Shown piece after piece: positions 10,159-23,471 of a stretch of 64,000 nucleotides of DNA; within the stretch, counting starts at the first letter, position 1; each line of letters starts with the position of its first letter. The DNA comes from Pseudopithomyces maydicus. Lineage: Eukaryota; Ascomycota; Dothideomycetes; Pleosporales; Didymosphaeriaceae. The stretch is from positions 372,001 through 436,000 of the forward strand of contig JANTUC010000010.1 in NCBI GenBank assembly GCA_026873275.1, written 5' to 3'. The position numbers were made by a program, and so were the translations under genes. The notes beneath the pieces are model-generated. The model searched no databases and had not been told where the DNA came from. It saw only the letters and a program-made list of their open reading frames with translations.

Positions 10159-11694
10159 ATGGGAGTAGACTGGATAGAGAAAGGTTTTAATGTTTGATGG
10201 ATTTTTTCCAACCACCGAGGGGAGTGTTTGGGGAGCAGGCGGTGTTCTCCATTCCCCCTAAAACCATCAAGCTGTGAATGAGTCCAATAGAATACACCGG
10301 ACCTCCACAACAGCAAAGATTAGCTTGATGTCCAAAGCTACCTGACGGTGAATGTTAACCAAGGCGTAATAAAAAGATCCGAAGCTACAGCAATTAGTCA
10401 CGACAACTACCTTTCTAGCTCTCCAACCCACAAAAGCTCCCACCTAAATCCCCCTCTCAAAGCCTAAACCCAGCCCAAAACCTACCACCGCAATACACAC
10501 ACATCCTATAGCCAAGTCCGCAAACCACGCCCGTCAACTACCTCATCCAGATACCGATAATCGCACACACATACATGCACACGTAAATACACGCCGAAGG
10601 CTTACACGCCCTTCGGCACTCCGCATACATACTTCAGGCTTCCCATCACCAGCAGCAAGTGATAGACAACGTCACGAATAAACTCGCACGAAAGACAAAC
10701 AGATTCAAACCTACTATCCATTCCCCATTCGCCGTCATTGCCACGATCTACTTCACCGCAAAGGCACATGATCCACAGTGAACAGATCTCAAAAGAAAGC
10801 GTGACAAATCGACAAAATCCCAAGGTCGAGAACAGAACAGCGGAGCGGAAAGAAAGAAATGTCTCGGCTCGACAATCCAAGTGGCAAGATACATGCATAC
10901 GCGTAAGGGATGGATTTCCCTTACGTTACCTACGGGTGGTTGGTTTACGTAGTAGCAAGTAACTATAGTGGTGTAAAGATGAGTGGGACGCTGTGTTTCG
11001 CGGGGCATGGTAACGCCAAGGGGTGGGAGAGGGGGTGAGATTTTTTAGTTGGAAAGGTGGACAGGAGGGGAATGCGAGGTGGTAGGTTTCATTGGGAAGA
11101 AGGGGTCCTGATTTTTGGGTTATTTTTTTTTGGGTTCGAGGGGGGAAGGCGATGTGGTGTGTACGGATTTTGTACTGGATCCCGTGCCGTGGTAGGGACG
11201 AGGATGAGGAAGGAGACCGTGAGTGATGTGTTTGCGAACTGAGAAGGAAAATTCGTAAATTTCTTGTCCAGTGAAGTAAATCATCTACGCGAGAATCAAG
11301 AGTGCCCCCCGCCAAAAAAGAGGGGGACAAGAACCACCTCCCTCCCCTTCCCTTCACTTCCAAGACCGGTACCATCCCTCCCACCAGCGTCTAAACTGGT
11401 TCGCTGGCACCTCTGTAAACAAACCCCATAAACAGCAGTACGTAAACATTAACAGGGTAAGCACTACACATGCAAAAGGCTCCCCCGAACCATGGCTGGC
11501 CCGGCGACCCCTCAACAAAATACATCATTCTTCGCTCTTCACCATCGCCATCCGCAGTTGGCTAGTTAGCTGGTAGCTGGGCTGGTCGTGCCGCATTCGC
11601 ACGCCACCCTCGAGTCAGCTCTTCCCTTTCGACCTACCAAGGACCGAAAACGCATAACAGTCCGCTAGTTTGCTACAACATGGCCACACCTACC

Positions 11695-11721
11695 GTATGT
11701 ATGTATGTATGTATGTATGTA
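11695..11721. repeat. TATG microsatellite
   Basis: About 6.5 consecutive GTAT/TATG units. Confidence 0.9.
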
Positions 11722-13904
11722 GGGTTGGCAATCCGTGGAGTGTACATACCGGCACGTTGACCCGCGGCTCCTCACGCACGTTCTCCTTACATACCGGTAC
11801 TTGACGACCGTTAGTCTACGGACGTAGCTCGCTAGCTAGTTAGCCCTCCCGTGCCGTGCCGTGACTTGCCTCAACATTACACGCCTGGCATCTCGGAGAA
11901 GTTCGCCGCGCGAATGCGCGCCTCTCCACGTCGTAAGCAATACATTACATTACATGCCGGTAGCTTCACGACGGCACGCAACCAGCCTATCAGCAGCGCT
12001 CCGCTTCGCTCAGCTCAGGGTGCGTAAGGGTCAAGATGCCCACACTTGATCGGCTACGCGAGAAGGCGGGTAACATCTTCTCTAAACGACCCGCCGCTGG
12101 GTAGAACGGGAAAAGGGTGGATGCGGCGCAGGGATATGTGACGGTGATGTAATCGACAGCAGGGCCCTTCGCCTGCCCTGCATATGTGCTTTGCACATGT
12201 GCCGAGGATTTGAGGAGGCGCCTGTCTGCAGATCCTTGGGGGTCGCCTTATTGATTTGCAGAGAGAGACGGAGGAAGTGTTTGAGGAGGAAGGGGCTTGA
12301 AACCTTCCTTTGGCGGTAAGAGTACCCGTCAATTTGTGTGGAACAGCTCGAGCGTGTGAGACACCCTTTGGCGATCCCTACGATACATATGCTCTCGATG
12401 GTATGTATGTATATACTTAGGTGCGGAAGGTAGAAAGGTGAGAGTTTGGAAGAGGGAGAACGTGCAAGGGGGGACAGCGAGGCTGAAAGCTCCATAGAAC
12501 AACGTTTCAACCTACCGTACCGAACAACAGCGTTGCCACAGCTTCACGCACCAAACCTGCTCTTTTGTGGGCACGAAAGCCCAGCGCTGGACGGGAAACC
12601 GGGCGTGGTGACAGGCTGTCCGAATGGCATCGGAAAAAGGGCTCCGCGGATGAGTTGTTGTGGAAGGCCAGACCACGAGTCCCCCCACTTGGAATCCTGC
12701 GTCCCTGGCGGTTGCATGGTATGCACTTCCCGTTAGGGGAGATCGCAATCGTAAAATCCCATAGAGGCCGCGTGACCCACCCCACGTAAACAAAAACAGG
12801 TGTTAATCATCATTTCTTTTTTGCCGCACGGTACCTACGGTGCCGTTGGGCTGCAGCAGCGGGTGTCCGGCAAGTCTGGCACGGAAATAGAAGCGGCGGC
12901 ATCGAACATGATCGGGATGCTCGCAAAGTTGAATGGGACGCTGTGGAGTTTGTGTGGATATGTGTTCGAAAGCTTCGGTGCGTCGAGGGCACTCGAGAAA
13001 GGGTTTTGTCGGTCTGATTGGCGGACCAAAACACCGCTACCTGGTAGGATCGAAAAGCCTGCAAGCAGGTCCGCTTAGGCCGACAGAGAATGATGGACAG
13101 ATCGACTGATCGAAGAAAGGGTCCGTAGCGCAGGTCTTATCTTGGAACAGGTCACCGGTGCGTGCAGGGTAGGGCAGGCAGGTAAATGAAGCGGCATTTG
13201 GGACGTTTCGGGCAGATTCTGGCCCGCGGCTTGGCGAGTTTGTGATCCCACGATCGATGACATCACAAGGTCGGTGGTGAGGATATAATGAAACAGCCTC
13301 GCATGATCGGCCGCTAACGACTACTGGGAAGGTCATTGCGTGTGCCAGTGAGTCGTAACCGTAACCCACGGCCAGGTTTTTCGCATCGTGACGCTTGGCG
13401 TTGCGAGACACGGTGGGGCGATTTCCAGTAATCAGAAGCATATGCGCACGAGAGAGGGTGGGGAAGAAGATTCTCTCCAACGATCACGAAGGCGCGGACG
13501 CAAGCCGTGTGTGCTCATTCGACGCCGATGAGGTGGTTTGACTGACGCCGTGCATCTCCCCGACGACGGACTGGCAGCAGGGCGAGCGGGATCTAGCGCG
13601 AGGCGCGTTCAGCGTTGCCAAGATCTGGGGATATCCCGGTCTAACGGAGATGAGTCCGAGAGGCCAGCAGCGTCCAGACGGAGAGCTGAAGGTTCAAGCC
13701 GTTCGCATTAGACATTACAACAATATTGCAGCTTGACTGTCTGGGCATGGTAAGACACCAAAGTTCGGTCCAATATAGCGTAAGAGAGCGGGGGAGTCGG
13801 GGTAGGCTGTCGGATGTTTACACGGCAAGCCTTGTAAGAATGAGAGTGTCGACTTGTCGCAATGAAAGGGAGAAATTAAAGCTAGAACTAGAGTATTGGG
13901 AGGT

Positions 13905-13943
13905 GGCATGGCATGGCATAGCACGGCATGGCATGGCATGGCA
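13905..13943. repeat. GGCAT pentamer array
   Basis: About eight near-perfect GGCAT units with two substitutions (GGCAT to AGCAC). Confidence 0.88.
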
Positions 13944-14210
13944 CAGGATGGCGCGGAAAAGCATGGGCGGAGTCAGGATTGATGCAGTGCCTGATCCGAA
14001 AAGGGACCGCAGCAGGGCCCGAAATCGCGAGATGAGTTCCTGATAGAGGCGCTCGCGGTGCCGGCTTGAGCTGCATGCGTCAGGCCATGCTACCACGTTA
14101 GACATGTGCTAGCGAACTCGAGCGAAAGGTGCAGGGAACCAGCAGGCGGATGTTCGGATGGAGAGCCTACTGTTACTTTCGCGTGCTGAGACGCAAGAGC
14201 GAGGGAACGT

Positions 14211-14242
14211 GGTGCGTGGTGCGTGGTGCGTGGTGCGTGGTG
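14211..14242. repeat. GGTGCGT heptamer array
   Basis: Four and a half copies of a 7-bp unit, CpG-containing. Confidence 0.88.
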
Positions 14243-16399
14243 TGGGCGGTGGGCTGCGAGCTCGGGCAAGGGATGAGAGATTGGCAAGCGGGCAGCTTCT
14301 TGGACGGGTTCGTGCGCGTGTTGGGAAGTTGCAGGGTGTGTGGTGAGGCTCGACAAGATTGAGTTCCTGGATCCAGATTCAGATGTTATCGATGCTTAGG
14401 GCTGTCCCGCGTGCATGGTAAAGGTTCAGAGCGGCACGCGATTGGCTTCGAGTGGGCAGAAAAGCAAGTGAATGCTTATCGGGAGGTCCCTGAGACCCTT
14501 GCTCGCGTTGCTGCTGCTTGAGTTTTCGCAGGCTCGCAAAGCAGCGAAAAGACTACGTTTCTGGCGTCTCGGACCAGGTGGAGTGTTAGGTTCGGACAGG
14601 CAGACTCAACATGGCGGGCGGCAAAGTTTCCCTCGGACAAGTGTTCGGGCAACATGTGGCCGATGTGGTCGCAGGCAATATCGGCGGGTTGTTGCTCGCT
14701 GTCTTGGGCTATGGGTTTTTCTCAGGCCACGCGGGGGATTTGGGAGTAGCGAAGGGTCTGGACCGGTGGTGAGCCTCCTGTAACGGCATGGTGGACCCGC
14801 TCGGCTGCTCCCTGCGTCTTGATTTGCGCAGACCCCACGCAGACTTGACGTCACCCGCTGTCACTGGACAGGCAAGAAAAGACACGGAGCCCTGCATGAA
14901 GGGTGGGCACGGGGCGCGGGACAGCGACAACAACAACACGGCGGGAAACAGGGTGTAGCGGGAGGTGGGTGCGATGTGCCTTGGACGCAACGGAGGAAGG
15001 GGTCCCGCAGGCAGCGGTGGGTGAGTCGAGCAGGTACATCAGCAGCGGCCGGGGGTGCAGATCGAGGTTTGGGGGGAGACATCGCGATGACGGCCGATCT
15101 GTTGGACTGCCCGCGTGGAGGAGAGTCGGTTAAAGGCGTCAGACAGGCTGAGGGCAGGCTGAGGGCCCCGCTGTTCCAGGGGCGCATAGCGAATCGCACA
15201 GGCTGTGGCTCGGGCGCGGTGACGCATGGCGGATGACGTCGCTTGGGAGGCTCGCCTTGTCGATTGCACAGGCAAAGCTCGATGGCACTAATCCATAGTT
15301 CCCGCTACGGGATAGCGTTCGACAGGGGCCGTGGACCCTCCGCCGGGCTGCTGCTCTGCTGCTCACCCTCCCCTCCCTCCCGGCCCAGCCCAGCCCAGCA
15401 CAGGTGCCGCCGAGGACTCACCACCTCCTCTGCGCGACACGACGACGGAGCGACGCGCGGGTGCGGGTGCTGGGCGCCGCACGGTGCGAGCGCCCACCCA
15501 CAGCCAGCCGGCCGACGCTGGGCTGCTGGAACCTACAGCACTAGGAGGTGCCCGCCTGCTGGCTTGCTGGCTGCTGCTGCTCTCCTGCTGCTGCTGCTCC
15601 TGTGCTGCCGGAGGCGGAATGCTCGGAGCGACACCACCTGCGCGCGCGCCTCTCGATCTCGATCGATCATCGACGGCCACCCTCAGTCGATCAGCGCTTG
15701 GGCATTGGCTCGCACGCCTTGGTCGTGTTGGAACTGGCCTTCTCGTCCACCAGCTGATGGCCAAAATGTCAGTATTACACGCACCCGCTTCGTTGTCTGC
15801 CGCCGCTGCGTCCTCTGCGTCCACAGCGCGACCTCGCGCAGCCTCTGGCAGCCGTTCGCGACCTGGTGCATCCCAGGCCCGCGGTGGCAGCCCAGTAGCG
15901 AGCCCGGTGGCTTGACGCCGCCCGTGGGTCCTGAAGCAAGCCACGCTAAGCAGGGGCCATGGGACTGCAACAATTCCCATATGCCTGCGGTGCGCCGCTG
16001 GCCCAAAGCGCATTGCCATGAGGCCGGGATCTCCAGCCTTGGTTCCCATCCTTGCACCGTTTGTTCCAAGGGACCTGGCAAGGAAAAAGTCCCTGCGCTA
16101 CCCATAAAGCGCCCAGTGTGGCCCGCTGCAACCTCCTGCGCGCACCGTGATTTCACTACAAAGCCTCCCCTCTCGTCTCCCCCTCCCAACCCGACCCTCC
16201 GGACCCTACTCACACCCTCCATCCAAACATCTGCCCGAACTCTGTCCGCCTCAACCCCCCCGGACCACCCTACAAATAGCCCACACAGTCCCCCCGACTG
16301 CTTCCTCTCTCCACCGCGCATTCACGTGCAACCCGACGCCTGGCTGCATTCCTCATCCACCTCACTGGCGCGTGTTTGGGCCGTGACCACTAGGAAACC

Positions 16400-17337
16400 A
16401 TGGACGGCAAGAACTCCTCCGGCCGCCGAATTTCCCTCTTGAACGACAGCGCAGAACCTCAACACCACGTCCGCCTACCTTCCATCGCCCCCTCCCTGCG
16501 CTCGCGGACATCCAGCTACACCTCCTCCCCCATCCAGTCTCCACAGACCCCCAGCTCGTGCGTAGCAACTCGAGCGACTCGACCGCCACCATGCAGACAC
16601 CCTCGCCCATCACCCCAGAGTTTGCCTTTGACGGCCTGCCCTCGCAGTCGTCGCTCAACTCGCCCGTCTTCAACCAGAACAGCTTCTTCCCCACCCAGAA
16701 AGAGCTCGTGTCCGCATATCCACCCCTCTCCCAGCCCTCCGGCCCGCTACCCTACCCCGCGAGCAGCATGCAGGCCGGCTACTTCCGACCCCAGCCCTCG
16801 ACAGAGTCCCTCAACGGGCCCCAGTCGTCCAACCAGCGCTCCAAGAAGAACAGCTACCCGTGCCCCGTAGCGAAACAGTACAACTGCGGCGACCACTTCA
16901 CCACCTCGGGCCACGCCGCACGGCACGCGAAGAAGCACACGGGCAAGAAGGACGCCTTCTGCCCCGAGTGCAACAAGGCCTTCACCCGCAAGGACAACAT
17001 GGAGCAGCACCGCCGGACACACCAGAGCGGGCGCAACGCCGGCAAGGGCACCGACAACAGCATCAAGAAGGCCAAGGCGGCTGCAAAGCGACCAAAGCCC
17101 GCACCGCTGCAATCCAGCTTGCCGACCCTCTCCGGCCTCTCCATGATGGACCCGGCCCTTCCGATCAGCCCCTCGCAAAGCTTCATCGCACCTGCCGTCC
17201 AGCCCGCAGACACCTTCTCGCCCTACCCGGATCCCACCGCCTATGCAATGACACATGGCTTCAACCCCGGGTCGTCGTACGGCCTAGACGCCCTCGCTAT
17301 CGCCGCCAGTGGGGAAAAGCGCAAATACGAATGCTAG
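16400..17337 (+). CDS. C2H2 zinc-finger transcription factor, MtfA/Nrg1 type (one base missing in a C run)
   Basis: Single exon from an ATG in good context (AAACCATGG). Residues 1-50 are MDGKNSSGRRISLLNDS and a Ser/Pro-rich stretch; after 16552 the reading moves to the next frame, and one more C in the run 16548-16552 joins the two halves into a 312-residue protein. The DNA-binding part has one atypical finger (YPCPVAKQYNC, then FTTSGHAARHAKKH) and one classical finger (FCPECNKAFTRKDNMEQHRRTH). This pair is the hallmark of MtfA/Nrg1-type regulators, which in aspergilli control secondary metabolism, development and protease output. The rest is Pro/Ser/Gln-rich and ends in GEKRKYEC. It could also be translated from the in-frame ATG at 16591, which has a strong GCCACC context, with no frameshift at all. 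Family call is good; targets are unknown. Confidence 0.85.
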
Positions 17338-19057
17338 TTTGCACTCTTTTGGGGAACTCACGGCTGGAGACCCACAGGCCTCGCGCCCCGTGCCACCGCG
17401 CCCGGGCGCGTCGTCGATTCATTTTTCCTTTATCCAAAAAATATCGGGTCAACGCAAGAGACGCATTAGCCGTCAGGGCTACGAAACTACGAGGCGTTCA
17501 CGGGGGTCCTGCAACACACACACATGGCACTGGTTTTGGTGTGATTATCTTTATTTTTTTTTCGTTTTTTTTTCTTTGCTGTCACTGCATCGTTCTATCT
17601 GTCTACATGGGTTTTTCGCTTCTTGTTTGTATTTGTGTAGTACCGTCGCCGGGATGACGGGGGCACGTCCCCGGCTTGGCGTTAATTCCTAGTGTCGTTG
17701 TTTCATATCATCGGGGGGTTGGGCGGTGGTGTGCGATGGCGGATGTGTACCAATGTCCACATTCAGCTGGGCGTTTTTACTGTTGGCGGGGGAGGCGGAA
17801 GGGGGGCAAGGCTATCATCGAGTAAGGGTAATGGTCAGGACATTAGGGCAAACATGGATACCCCGCCCTTATCCAAGGTGCACAGCTTTTTTCAGGTTCT
17901 TTTTACAAGTAAACAACGAGGCGGGGGGGACTGGTCTTCGGAGCAGTCGTGGACGTTGTGACTGGGTCACAGCCAAGGCTGGCAGAGCAGATCTAGATAG
18001 CTCAACAAGACGCAATTGAGTTTGGACCCAGCATCTCGTGTTTCCTCGCACCGCCTTGTGGCTCGATGGCTAGCTCGTCGAGCGTGTGGGGATCGTCGTC
18101 ACAGCCATGTATGTCTAACAATACACATTCGATTCGCGTGCGCGATGGTGGTTGTTATTTTTCGCCTCCGCCACCCTGGCGTCCGGATCGATATCGGCTC
18201 GAACTGAACGGACGTTAGTGTTAGCGCTGCTAAGCTTCCGTCTCGTCTCGTCTCGTCTCGTCGTTCACTCATCCATCCATCAGGCAACCTGTTTTCCCAA
18301 CACTTTTCGACAACAGATGACCAGGTTGCATGGCGCGGAGGCGGCCAGGTCAGGTCCAGCTCCTCCTCCTGCACCACTCCCGACTTGCACTTGTGTCGAT
18401 GCCGACGCCCCGCCCGTATCCTGGAGCGCGGTGCAGTGCAGCGCCGCGCAGCGCCGCGCCGTTGCTGTTGCCAACACAAGAAGAGGCAGGGAACCCGTTG
18501 CAGCGTCGCCACTTACTGGGTATCTACGTAGGTACGGTAGGTACGGTAGGGTACGGTAGGTAGTCCAGCTACCTAGCTAGCTAGCTAACTGCCACTGCCC
18601 CAATCCCAATCCCAATGCCAGCCGCCACCGTCCAGCCCAGCCCGCGCGGCATGTCATGTCATCTTACCATCCAGCCCGTCCAGCGAGCCCCTCAACGTCC
18701 GCGAGCTCGGAGATGTAGCACCGCGGCGCCGTGCAAAGGGTTCCCTCCCCTCCCCTCCCCTCCTTTTCCCCTCGAGGGTTCCCGCCCAACCACCAGCTAG
18801 GCACAGGGCCCCAACCACGGTTCCCATCTCGACAGCGGCCGGCGCGCAAACTCTGGGCGAGGGGTCCGTTTTCCCTCCCCGCCCGACGTCGCCCGCCTTT
18901 TGGGGCTGCTCGTGATTCGGCGGGGCTGCCTACATGCGTACAGTACGTACAAACACCAGAGCTAGGCATCCACCCACCGTCAGGGCCAGGCACAATCCGT
19001 AGGCAAGTAAGTAAGTAAGTAAGCAAGACACCGGAAACGCGCACTCGCCACACACAC

Positions 19058-19106
19058 GTACATACATACATACATACATACATACATACATACGTACATA
19101 CGTACA
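19058..19106. repeat. ACAT tetranucleotide microsatellite
   Basis: About 49 bp of ACAT units with a few ACGT variants toward the right end. Confidence 0.93.
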
Positions 19107-22100
19107 TCTGTAAAAAAGCGTACCGTTGAAAAAGCTTGCGGGGTGTGTGTGTTGGGGCATCTGCACCGCGAGCTGCAGGACACGCTAGCGGCCAATCAAC
19201 GGGGGTGACGCACGCAGCAGCGCAGCAGCAGCAGCAGCGCAGGCAGGCAGAACGTTCGGTCCCTGCATGGCGACGGTTCCGCACTGATCTGCAGGAAAGG
19301 CGCTAGCGTCTGCGGGAGGAGGAACACACGCCATGGGGGGTGATTGGATGGGGGCGCGGTGCAAAGGAGCCGGTGGTCGGGTACGGGGCCCTGGCGTGGT
19401 TTGTTGGTGATTTTTGGTTTGCGTTTGGAGGCTGTAGGTATGTGTGTTGTGTTGTGTGCACGCACGCACGCAACGAATGTGCATGCGATGGATGGATGTG
19501 ACGGCTGCGACGACCATGACGACGACGACGACCATGACAAGAGAGCTGTCGATGATACGATACGGTACGAGCATGGATGGTCTGGTCTGGCCTGGCCCCC
19601 TTCCGCCCCAAGTGCCGGCCGTCGGTCGGACCATGGCGCTTCGTGACGAGCTGTCTGTGTCGCTGCAATCTCTCCGCGACATCCCGCAGCCGAAGTCTGT
19701 CTCATTTTCCCCCTCCCGACGTGCAGCCATGGCATGGCAAGGCATGGCTCCGATCATCTGTCTACCGTGCGAGTGATGTATGTTTGTAAATATTGCCTCG
19801 ACCTTTGTGTACTCGCGCACCGTGCACGCACGCAGCACTCAGACTACCTACCTACCTACCTACCTACATACCTTCCGATAACTCATGTCTATCCCATCCC
19901 GCAAACTCTCTCTTCCCCATCCGTACAGGACATACCCTGATCTGCACCCCCATGCGTGGTTGAGAATCCGGGGCCCTGCACGCTAAACCTTAGCATCGGC
20001 ACAGCATATGTATGTATGTACATGCCTTACTCACCTAGGCACCGGTTACACAAAACGCACGACAAGCACAGCATCGAAAAACAAAAAAAAAAACTTAAAA
20101 TTAAAGCCACAAGTTTCGTGTCTCGCGGCTTGTGCTACGTGTGTACATACATACATATATTTTTTCCCTGCGGCGAAACGCCATGCGGATGACAGGATGA
20201 CGCTGCTTCGCGCTTCGCTTCGCCTGCATGTGTATATATGTATGTACGTATGTGTGTACATATATTGTAGGTAGGCAGGGCGTGTGTGTACATACATGCT
20301 CCATGTACGTATGTATGTATAGGTACACGTATGGATTTTGTGCACACAGCCACGCGACATACGTTGTGATACGAGGTGCCGCCGTGAGTTGCGCTGCGTC
20401 GCTCAGCCGTGTCTCAGGTTATCCTGGCCCTCGAGTGCTGGCATGTCGAATTCCACTTCCCTCCACCTCACACCACTGGGCTGTTGCGGTGCGGTCCCGT
20501 CCCGTCTGGTCTGGTCTGGTCTGATCTGATCTGGCACGGTCCCGGAGGAGTGCATCTGATCTGATCTCGTCTCTGTCGCGTCGTGTTGTCTCATCTCTCA
20601 TCTTCCTCATCTCGTTTGATGGTCTGGTCGGGCCTGGCCTGGTCCTTACTACCTACCTTCTTACCTTCTTACCTTCCTACCTTCTTACTACCTACCTACC
20701 TACCTATCCCCACCATATGTACACACCATCACACCCAACCACCAAACCACCCTCTCCCTCCCAACACACACAATTCTTATCCTCCATCGCTACCACACCC
20801 CTTTCCCCCTCCCACGCACCCGTCCCACCCCGTACCACCCGTACCACCCGTGCCCCCTCTCCCCCAAGCCCCGATAACCAGATAGGCTTCCGCGCTTTCC
20901 CTTCCGACTCTGTACCACAGACATCCTCTGCGCCCCGCCTCCCCCTGCCCTCTCCATACATATGCACATACATGCACGATCCGTACGTAACACACCGTGC
21001 AACGTTCGTCAATCTGTGCGGGCCGCTCGAATTGTACGTACACACGTCCAGCATGTGAGTACCTATGGGATGGGATGGGATGGTGGGAGGGTTGCACGGG
21101 GCTGGGAAGTGGTGTTTCAGGTTTTTGTCTGCGCGGGTGCTGTGGGTATGTATGTATGTACGTAAGGTTTATGAAATATGTATGTGTATACTTGTGGAGG
21201 GATGTTTGTGTTCATGTTGATGTTTATATTTATGTATTTGTACATGTGAACGTGAGGTCTGTATGTATGTATGCATGTATGTGTATGTATGCAGGTTTAT
21301 GTGTGTAGCGGCGGCGGCTCGGAGATCGGGTTCCCCGGAGGGTTTTGCGCTGCCATGTGCGGCGCAGGGAGATGCAGGTTTATGTAGGTGCAGATTTGCG
21401 GGTGGAAGACGCAAGTGCGCGTTGAGGGGGACGCGTGGATGAGGGTGATGGCGGTGGGTAGAGTGGAAGGTATCTGTAGGTTGACTTGTAGGTTAGTACG
21501 TTGCTAATGAGGAACCATTTTGTATGTATGTAAGTATAGTCCATACCCATCCACACACATCCAGTCTATCCAACTGTCGCGAAATATGCATCCAAGATCC
21601 AATACGCACATACCCACCTGCCTCCCTCCATACATCGGCTCTTCCACGCCCAACCCCTACTCCCTCCCTCCCCTTACATCTCCCCATCTCCCCATCCCCA
21701 GTCTCACTCTGCTCTGTACCCCCTCGCCTCCATCGTCCCTCCCACCTGCCATGTGTACGTGCAACGGCACTACCGCATCCGCACAGTCCACCCTCGTCGC
21801 ACCGTGTCGTCTCCCGTCCCGCCCGCGCCCTGCGACGAAAACCTCTTCGATGCCCCCGAACACAGCGGCGGCCCAATCACCCTGCACCTGTATGTAAGCC
21901 TAGCGTCTCGTGGTCGTGCTCTGCGTGTCGGCGCGGTGGATGGGCTGGTTTAATCTCGTCTGGGCGAGGGGGCGTATCGCTTGCATAAATGATCTAGATA
22001 GATGGGTTCATTTATTTATACCGGGGTGAGATTGTGTGGCTTAGGTACGGCATGGTGGTCTACGAGGGTCTATCTTGCAAAAGGAGTAGACGAAGAGAGA

Positions 22101-22712
22101 GGAAGAGTAGTCAGCATACAATAACCCACAAACTCTCAAAGAGGACGCAGAGGGAAGAAAAAAAGGAAGAAATCAAGAAAAACCACTAGGCTATGAACCA
22201 TCCAACACCCACCCTTTGCACCCAGCACCACCTTCCAAAAAGTGGGGGCATTTATGTAGGAAAGAGTAACCCCTACCACTTCCATCGCCATAGGATAGGT
22301 AGATGCCCACCGCCACGCCCACCGCCCAACCCCCCACACAATCTCACACAACACCCCTCTAACCCAAACCGCCCACCCGCAACGGTGCAACGGCCCTCGT
22401 ACGCCCATACACCCCTGCAATGCTGTCCTACCACTTCATCCCTGCTTGCCCCGGGTCTGGTAGCCGCACGGCGTCTAGAACGATGGGGTGACTAGGGGTA
22501 TCCAATGTATCTACTCATGTACGGCATCTACGTGCATGCGACAGGGTAGCAGGGCATGCAGGACGACGTTGAGCAACGGCTGTCACTGGTGGTCGGTCTG
22601 CTCACACGTACATGTGTAGGCGAGGAGGCGTCCAGGGTGACACAAGGGGAGGGGCGAGGGGGTCTGGATGCATCGTACGTACGCTTTCAAGTGTCAAAAG
22701 TCATAGCCGTGC

Positions 22713-22766
22713 ATGCGTACGTACGTACGTACATACATACATACATACATACATACATACATACAC
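22713..22766. repeat. TACG then TACA compound microsatellite
   Basis: A run of GTAC/TACG units passing directly into ACAT units, 54 bp in all. Confidence 0.93.
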
Positions 22767-23471
22767 CTGGGCATGTACGCGGAGGCGCAGCTGATTCGAC
22801 GACGGACACGCAGTGCGAAAACGGTGGAAAACAAAGTTTGGAAATGCCCGATTGTATATACGTGCATGTGGACGGGTTGTTCGAGGCAGGGCTGCAGTCT
22901 GAGTGGGATCGGAGGATGTAGGAGGAGCAGGCACATATGATATGTAGGTAAGAGGGAGGCTGACGCAGATCGTATTTGTGGAGTACATACGTACGGTACA
23001 GTAAGGCTCTACGTACATATGGGGGGGCGATATGGGGCTAGGCCTTGGGCCCTGGGGTATATGTATGCAATAGGTGGAGGAGCGACTCGAGCCGAAAGGG
23101 CATGGCTCAGAGGGGAATTTACGAACTGCCCGAGTACTCCCGATGGAATGCATATGTAGCCATCGTTGTGTCCAAGACAATGACCGACCGACCAGGACCG
23201 GCACTCGGGTCTGTCTGTCTGCAGCGATCCTTCTTTTTTCCCCGTGCGCCGGAATGTTTCAGGTAGGTACCTTGTCATTGCTTTTTTACATGTTGGAGAG
23301 ACAAACGTGGCGGCGTGGGGCTCACCAACCAGTGCGAATTTTGGATAGTACTGCAGGACTTCTGCGATTGTTCTTGTGCGGGGCCAACCAACTTCGATTC
23401 ATGCGGCAGGTTCGAAACGAGCAGGGACGGCATGCTGCGCGATAATTTATCGAGCGCAAGCCCGTATACAC

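Larger units (their letters stand above)
10159..16399. other. 6.2-kb gene-poor region upstream of the C2H2 regulator
   Basis: No gene with family support on either strand. Long open frames here, such as 15243-16442, are GC-rich, overlap in several frames and show no domain. Short tandem repeats are scattered through it: TATG units at 11695-11721, GGCAT units at 13905-13943 and a 7-bp GGTGCGT array at 14211-14242. The last kilobase is C/T-rich and probably the promoter and leader of the regulator. Non-coding transcripts cannot be excluded. Confidence 0.55.
17338..23471. other. 6.1-kb gene-poor, microsatellite-dense region
   Basis: Lies between the 3' end of the C2H2 regulator and the 3' end of GPN1. 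It is studded with tetra- and pentanucleotide arrays: TCTCG at 18239-18263, GGTACGGTAG at 18528-18562, AAGT at 19007-19022, ACAT at 19058-19106, CTAC at 19846-19868, TACG/TACA at 22713-22766, and many shorter TATG/GTAC patches. Many units contain TACG or GTAC. No open frame has a recognisable domain. One stretch at 20874-21893 looks partly coding (see findings) but I do not call a gene. Confidence 0.55.

Noticed and set aside
15243..16442. A 399-codon open frame upstream of the C2H2 regulator
   Set aside because: Several frames are open together in this GC-rich stretch, composition is Pro/Ser/Arg-biased, there is no domain, and it overlaps the start of the regulator. I read it as chance.
17338..23471. 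The microsatellite tract as a centromere or telomere-proximal region
   Set aside because: There is no telomeric TTAGGG array, and GC content is not low as in many fungal centromeres; nearby genes are ordinary housekeeping ones.
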